Below are positions 34,271 to 38,870 of a DNA stretch of 38,870 nucleotides, piece by piece (the stretch's first letter is position 1; each line of letters opens with the position of its first letter). The DNA comes from Agrobacterium genomosp. 13 str. CFBP 6927 (GTDB taxonomy: Bacteria > Pseudomonadota > Alphaproteobacteria > Rhizobiales > Rhizobiaceae), in contig LT009756.1 in NCBI GenBank assembly GCA_900012615.1, positions 947,288 through 986,157 of the forward strand, given 5' to 3'. Below the pieces are notes generated by a model. The model saw only the letters and a program-made list of their open reading frames with translations, made no database searches and was not told the origin of the DNA. A program made the position numbers and the translations under genes.

Positions 34271-34378
34271 TCTGTGCTTGTCACAGAGATCCAGCCAGCC
34301 CAAGTCCTTGGGCTGAAAAGACTCTTTTCCCCGCGCAGACGCGCGTCGGCTGGATTCCTGTGACAAGCACAGGAATGA
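34271..34378. repeat. Modular hairpin repeat, copy 5 (divergent arms)
   Basis: The core matches copies 1, 3 and 4 (CCAGCCAGCCCAAG, CTTGGGCTG, GCGCAGACGCGCGTCG), but the arms differ. The left arm is CTGTG...CACAG and the right arm is CCTGTG...CACAGG. The arms are complementary to one another. It lies between the convergent methyltransferase and MOSC genes. Confidence 0.82.
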
Positions 34379-34450
34379 AGGGAGCGACGGTTTGACGGCA
34401 GGTTAAAAACGCTGCCTGATGCACAGAGGGGCCGTTTGAACCGGACCGAC

Positions 34451-35293
34451 TTACCGCCGCTTGATCGCCCAGCCGTCTGGCCGTTCCTCGACCACACTTG
34501 CCACATCGCCGACAGACAGTCTGCCTTCGCCGCGCGGTGTGACATTCCAGCCGAAAAGCGGGCCGGGCACGCGCCGGTCGCCGGACATGCGGATACGGCC
34601 CATGGCCTTCATGGGGGAGGGCACATTGCGGGAGCCGGTTATCTGGTCCTGCGTGGTCATGATGCAGCGGGCGCAGGGCTTGACGAGGTCGAAACGGATG
34701 CCGCCGATCTCGATGGCCGCCCAGCGGTCCTCGGCCCACGGTTCGTCCGTTTCGAGCACGATATTGGGCCGGAACCGCTCCATGCCGACGGCGTCCTCGC
34801 CATTGTCGCGCATATTGTCGTTAAGGGCTGCAAGCGAGGCGGTGGTGGTGACGAGGATCTGATAACCGTCGGCGAAAGTGACGGGCGTTTCATTACCGGT
34901 CCATTCGAGGCTTGCAATGCGTCTGGAGGCGTCGTCGAAAAACACCAGCTTCACCTCGCGCCCCAGCCATGCCGAAAGCGTGTCGTTGGTTTCGCCATCA
35001 GCAATATTGGCGCTGACGATCGATTTCCACACCGCTACGTCCATGCGCTCTCCGGAAGGCTGCGTGAAAATCTCGCTGCCCGCTTCTCTCGAAAGCGCCA
35101 TGCCGCCATTCTCATGGCGTGCCAGAATAGTGGCGATATCAGGCAATTCGCGCTGGGTGATGAAGTGGCCGGAAGGATCGGTCAGCATGGCGCGGCGGTC
35201 ACCGGGCAGGCCTTCCGCCGAGACATCGCTTTGCGAGAGGACGATGCCGCGCCCGCTCTTCAGCGGGTAGATGTTGAGTTCGGTCACACGCAT
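34451..35293 (-). CDS. MOSC-domain protein
   Basis: The 280-residue protein has an N-terminal beta-barrel domain (MRVTELNIYPLKSGRG) and a C-terminal MOSC domain. The conserved cysteine in KPCARCIMTTQDQ is the residue that binds molybdenum cofactor in mARC and MOSC proteins. Family members use a Mo cofactor for N-hydroxylated-compound reduction or sulfur transfer; the substrate is unknown. It begins 11 bases after the HD gene stop, as the third gene of a minus-strand operon. A convergent methyltransferase lies beyond. Confidence 0.9.
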   Translation of the reverse strand: MRVTELNIYPLKSGRGIVLSQSDVSAEGLPGDRRAMLTDPSGHFITQRELPDIATILARHENGGMALSREAGSEIFTQPSGERMDVAVWKSIVSANIADGETNDTLSAWLGREVKLVFFDDASRRIASLEWTGNETPVTFADGYQILVTTTASLAALNDNMRDNGEDAVGMERFRPNIVLETDEPWAEDRWAAIEIGGIRFDLVKPCARCIMTTQDQITGSRNVPSPMKAMGRIRMSGDRRVPGPLFGWNVTPRGEGRLSVGDVASVVEERPDGWAIKRR

Positions 35294-35304
35294 GTCGCGT
35301 CTCC

Positions 35305-35949
35305 TCAGATTTCGTCGAGAAACAGGTCCAGCACCTGTTGCAGGCGTTCATGGCGGGCCTTGGCCATCTGCCGGCCCGTCTCGGTGCGAAAGCCGTCGGC
35401 CAGCTTGAACAGCTTGGTTTCGAAATGGTCGATGGCAAAGGCGCGGTCGTCAAGCGGCCGCTCCTTCGCCAGCGGGTCGACCGGGTCGTAGAGAGCCGAG
35501 CCCATGCGTCCGGCAATATAAAAGCAGCGCGCCGCCCCCACCATACCGATGGCGTCCAGCCGGTCGGCGTCCTGAAGGATTTTTGCCTCCAGCGTCTGCG
35601 GTTCGATATTGGCGGAAAAACTATGGGTGGTGATGGCATGTGCTGCGGCGTCAATGTGGGCCCGCCGCCAGCCAAGCCCGGCCAGAATGCCGGCAGCTTT
35701 TTCCGCCGCCAGCCGCGATGCCTGCGCGCGGAGCGGTGAGTTCTTCTCCACCGCCACGCAATCATGCAAAAGCACGCTGGCAGCCAGCACCGTGCCATCG
35801 CCACCTTCGCCCGCATGGATGCGCATGGCGTTGCGGAAGACCCGGTGAATGTGGGCAAGATCATGCGAGCCGTCGCCCGCATCGGCGGCGTGCGGGATCA
35901 GTTCCTGCGCAAGCGCATCAAAGGGCGCGAAAGCCTCGGCCGCGATCAT
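35305..35949 (-). CDS. HD-domain phosphohydrolase
   Basis: The 214-residue protein is a single HD domain: the histidines in SHDLAHIHRV, the HD pair in ASVLLHDCVAVEK and the later aspartate in LQDADRLDAIG are all visible. HD proteins use metal to cleave phosphate esters of nucleotides or related compounds; the target is unknown. Its ATG overlaps the stop of the large DUF2339 gene by 4 bases, so the two are coupled. The MOSC gene follows. Confidence 0.9.
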   Translation of the reverse strand: MIAAEAFAPFDALAQELIPHAADAGDGSHDLAHIHRVFRNAMRIHAGEGGDGTVLAASVLLHDCVAVEKNSPLRAQASRLAAEKAAGILAGLGWRRAHIDAAAHAITTHSFSANIEPQTLEAKILQDADRLDAIGMVGAARCFYIAGRMGSALYDPVDPLAKERPLDDRAFAIDHFETKLFKLADGFRTETGRQMAKARHERLQQVLDLFLDEI

Positions 35950-38720
35950 GCCTGCGGCTTCCGGGTGAGGATTTTCTGGTAGAACAGGCCGATGCCGATC
36001 AGCACCGCGCCAAGCCCGATGAAGGACAGCGCCCGCAGCACGCCTTCAAGATTGCTCATATCGATCAGGAAGGCCTTGGCGACGGAGATCAGTACGAAGG
36101 CGGCGGATGCTAGACGCAGGCTGCGGGCATTGAAGCGCGAGCCGAGTACGAGCAGCAGCACGCCGATCAGCAGCCAGACCACCGAATAGCTGTAGGTTTC
36201 ACCCTGCAAAAAGCCCTTCCAGTCGGCAATGTTCTCGCCCTGCCAGAAGCGCCGGACCGAAAGTGTGGCCCAGGCAAAACCGAGTGCCGCACCCGCCACC
36301 GCCAGCAGGCTGACATAGGGCGGGGGACGTTTGCCGCGCGCATACCAGGCAAGACCGCCATAGGCGAGCGCCGGCAGCAGATAACCGATCAGCAGCAGAT
36401 TGAGGAACGGGATGCGGCCGGTATTTTCGCCGGTGAAATAGGGGTTCAGAGTAAAGAAATGCATCGTCAGCACGTTGATGACCGCGATCACGCCGGCAAT
36501 CATCGAGCCGTAACGGAAGACGGGGCTGGGGCTCTTGAGATCCAGCGTCATCAGCACGCCTGAAAAACCGATGGTCAGCAGCGTATAGATCGACTGTTCG
36601 CCGAGCGTCGGCACGCTGTCATTGAGAGTGCCGCCATTCATCGCGTGGCGGATGAGGATGGCGACCGCCAGCAAACCCATGACGCTGGCGATGGCCTGCA
36701 GAAAGTTCTTTGCCCGGAAGTTCGGCCAGTCGCGCAGCATCCAGGCCGAGACGATGGCGAGCAGCGCCGGAATGCCATAACCCGGCAGCAGCGCGTTGAA
36801 GACCGGCGTGAGCCCAAGATTTTGCGGCCCGACAATGGTGGGTTCCCAGGCGATGCGGCCAAGAACGGCAACACTTGCCACCGCCATCACCCAGGGCAGA
36901 ATATCCCAGTTGCGATGGCGGGTCGCCAGCACATAACCGAAGCCGATGACGGAGAGCAGCACGGTTGTGGCGAGCCCTTCCGTCAGCGTGTGCAGGCACA
37001 GTGCGAAGGCTGCAAACGAGCCGAGCACGAGGATGTTGAGCGGTTTGCGATAGGCATCATTGTTCTGCCGATGCAGCCATTCCGCGCCGGCGATCAGCAC
37101 GAGGCCGAGGGCAAGACCATAGGCCGCATGCAGCCAGTCACGGCCGAGATTGCCATATTCGACGAAGCTTGCCGTGCCGAGCCAGACCGGGAAAAGTGCT
37201 GCAATCCCCGCCCAGAGCTGGGCGAAATCCGGATCATCCGCGCCCTTGCGTTTCAGGAACGAGAAACCGCAGAGGAGAAGGATGGCGCCAAGGCCGAGCG
37301 CCATGGCGATGGCCGCGGTGTAGCCCGTTCCGACGGGAGGAAGCGTGACGGCGGTATCGTTTATCAGACCGATGAAATCGATACCCTGCCGCGACATCAG
37401 GGAGACCGCAGCCTGCGCGCCGAGTGCGGCGATAATGGCCGGCCACACCGCATTGTGTCGCGCAGCGCCAAGAGCGGCAAGCGTTGCGATGAGTGCGGAA
37501 ACGACGAGGGCCGGATGGGTGTCGATGCTGCCATCGGTGAAGAGGAAGCCGATTGCCGGCAGGATCACGGCCATCGAGACAGTGAGGCTGATGGCAAGCG
37601 ACGGGCGCAACAAAAGCCGCATGGCGCGAATGGCGCGCCGCTCAGTCGTGGTGCTGGCTTCGCTTTCCTCGGCGGGCGGCGTGTCGAAATGCCTGCCGGG
37701 CCAGAGGAAGAGGGTGCCGGCCAGCATGACAAGCAGTGAAAGCGTCGGCGGTTCGGCGCTGATCGTCTCGGAAAAAGCGATATAGCCGAGCACCCAGAGG
37801 CCGAGGCCCGCATTGGCAAGCGAGGGAACCACTGTCCAGCCCTGCCTGCGCGCAGCCGCCGCGGTTGCGAGCCACGAGATCGTCAGGAAAACAAACAGCG
37901 CCCAGATATTCGGTGTTTCGCTGGAAATCAGCGCCGGCGTCAGCATCGACCCCAACAGGCCGAGACCCGCGAGCGCCTGTCCGTGCAGAAGCGAAAGGCC
38001 GATGGTGGCGAAGGCGACGAGCCCAAGCAGAATGAAGGCGGTGCCGGAGCCGATATAGTCATAAATGCCATAGGCGGCATAAACCACGCCGAACAGCGTC
38101 AAGGCACCGGCGGCCGTTAGCACGCCCGGTATCATGGCGTTGGCGTAAGTGGTGGCGATGCCCGGCACAGCCTTGCGGCGGATCGCCTCGCCGGCAAGGC
38201 CGAGAACGAGACCGAAAATGGCGGCGAGCGAAAGCCGCACGGCCGGGCTCAGGAGCCCCGCTTCGATGGAATATTTGACGAGGAAAATGCCGCCAAGCGC
38301 CAGCGCCAGGCCGCCGGCCCAGACGGCCCAGCGCGCGCCGAGCAGGCTTTCGAAGCTTTCCTTGGTTGCCGGTGTGGATGCAGCCTCACGCGCAAGCACG
38401 CGCTCTTCTTCCTTGCTGGCAAGGTCTTCCGCCTCCGCCATGGCGGCGGCCACTTCTGCTTCGGACGGGTGTTCGGCCTGGAAGGCTGCGTCTTCCTCAG
38501 ATGCCGCGCTTTCCTCTTCCGCCCCGAAATCCGCTCTCTCCGCCGAATCGGCCGTCTCCGCCTGCGCTGCCACAGGGGAAGCCACCCCGGCCGCCATCAG
38601 CCGCTTGAGGCTGACAACCTCGCACTCGAGAGACTTGATTCGGCTTGAATTGCGGATGCTTGCGACCAGCGTGTAGATGAAGGCCGCGATGACGGCGAGG
38701 ATAAGCAGCGGGATTTCCAA
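35946..38720 (-). CDS. DUF2339 polytopic membrane protein
   Basis: The 924-residue protein has an N-terminal membrane anchor (about residues 3-22). A charged, alanine- and glutamate-rich segment follows (residues about 45-120), then more than twenty predicted transmembrane helices, the layout of DUF2339 proteins. SLLGARWAVWAGGLALALGGIFLVKYSIE is the usual family start. The function is unknown. The start codon is TTG at 38720, with GGAGAG six bases upstream. HD and MOSC genes are coupled downstream. Confidence 0.9.
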   Translation of the reverse strand: MEIPLLILAVIAAFIYTLVASIRNSSRIKSLECEVVSLKRLMAAGVASPVAAQAETADSAERADFGAEEESAASEEDAAFQAEHPSEAEVAAAMAEAEDLASKEEERVLAREAASTPATKESFESLLGARWAVWAGGLALALGGIFLVKYSIEAGLLSPAVRLSLAAIFGLVLGLAGEAIRRKAVPGIATTYANAMIPGVLTAAGALTLFGVVYAAYGIYDYIGSGTAFILLGLVAFATIGLSLLHGQALAGLGLLGSMLTPALISSETPNIWALFVFLTISWLATAAAARRQGWTVVPSLANAGLGLWVLGYIAFSETISAEPPTLSLLVMLAGTLFLWPGRHFDTPPAEESEASTTTERRAIRAMRLLLRPSLAISLTVSMAVILPAIGFLFTDGSIDTHPALVVSALIATLAALGAARHNAVWPAIIAALGAQAAVSLMSRQGIDFIGLINDTAVTLPPVGTGYTAAIAMALGLGAILLLCGFSFLKRKGADDPDFAQLWAGIAALFPVWLGTASFVEYGNLGRDWLHAAYGLALGLVLIAGAEWLHRQNNDAYRKPLNILVLGSFAAFALCLHTLTEGLATTVLLSVIGFGYVLATRHRNWDILPWVMAVASVAVLGRIAWEPTIVGPQNLGLTPVFNALLPGYGIPALLAIVSAWMLRDWPNFRAKNFLQAIASVMGLLAVAILIRHAMNGGTLNDSVPTLGEQSIYTLLTIGFSGVLMTLDLKSPSPVFRYGSMIAGVIAVINVLTMHFFTLNPYFTGENTGRIPFLNLLLIGYLLPALAYGGLAWYARGKRPPPYVSLLAVAGAALGFAWATLSVRRFWQGENIADWKGFLQGETYSYSVVWLLIGVLLLVLGSRFNARSLRLASAAFVLISVAKAFLIDMSNLEGVLRALSFIGLGAVLIGIGLFYQKILTRKPQA

Positions 38721-38810
38721 ACAGAACTCTCCAATTACGAAGCTGTTTTTAAAGCCCTTTTGGCGAATTTATGCAAGGCCCGGTTGATGAATGGCTGGGT
38801 CGCCTGTTTC

Positions 38811-38860
38811 TTCTCCCCGTCGGGGAGAAGGTGGCCCGAAGGGCCGGATGAGGGGGCAAG
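38811..38860. repeat. Rhizobial-type intergenic repeat, right-edge inverted copy
   Basis: TTCTCCCCGTCGGGGAGAAG, then GGCCCGAAGGGCC and GATGAGGGGGC, form the reverse complement of the repeat at 25-74. It lies about 90 bases upstream of the DUF2339 gene. Confidence 0.75.
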
Positions 38861-38870
38861 CTCTCGGTTT

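Overview
The window looks like a stretch of core chromosome from an alphaproteobacterium of the Rhizobiaceae, most likely Agrobacterium or a close relative. Five things point there: RopA/Omp2-type porins, a rpoZ-rel pair followed by an acpS/lepB/rnc/era/recO cluster, CTTGNC-type promoters, a DUF3563 peptide with the rhizobial ending, and dispersed intergenic palindromic repeats. This assignment comes from protein and repeat recognition only; no database search was run. There is no phage, plasmid, CRISPR or insertion-sequence signal. The accessory content is a VapBC pair, a globin-coupled chemoreceptor and the repeat elements.

Layout, left to right. At 1-2.1 kb lie a class III aminotransferase and an OsmC-type protein. 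At 2.1-2.8 kb is a vapBC operon with a perfect inverted-repeat operator. At 2.8-6.0 kb, all on the minus strand, are AMP nucleosidase (apparently leaderless), two tandem small membrane proteins, a P-loop kinase-like protein and a DUF2147 secreted protein. At 6.6-9 kb are a short Sel1-like protein, a HisC-like aminotransferase and a PilZ protein. At 9.2-12 kb are a ferredoxin-reductase-type flavoprotein with an HpcH/HpaI aldolase, and two small proteins. At 12 kb is tRNA-Ser(GCT). At 12.7-15.4 kb are two tandem RopA-type porins, nearly identical over their 5' parts and their terminators; the second carries a one-base frameshift.

The right half is mostly housekeeping. It holds a lytic transglycosylase, dapA, smpB, a haem-globin chemoreceptor, an NYN-domain protein, rpoZ and rel. 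Then come a DUF2062 membrane protein translationally coupled to acpS, lepB coupled to rnc, and era. An Fnr-like regulator, a single-domain response regulator and recO follow. The window ends with an MFS transporter, a methyltransferase and a minus-strand DUF2339/HD/MOSC operon.

How it fits together: lepB-rnc-era joins protein export, RNA processing and ribosome assembly, with a strong hairpin between rnc and era. rpoZ and rel link RNA polymerase to the stringent response and are separated by an attenuator-like hairpin. Five copies of a roughly 110-bp modular hairpin repeat sit just downstream of genes, three of them between convergent genes. The two ends of the window carry inverted copies of another rhizobial-type repeat. 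I see no clear new multi-gene system. The strongest leads are the modular repeat family, the porin pair (shared blocks plus frameshift), the leaderless AMP nucleosidase, the vapBC operator and the two orphan palindromes.
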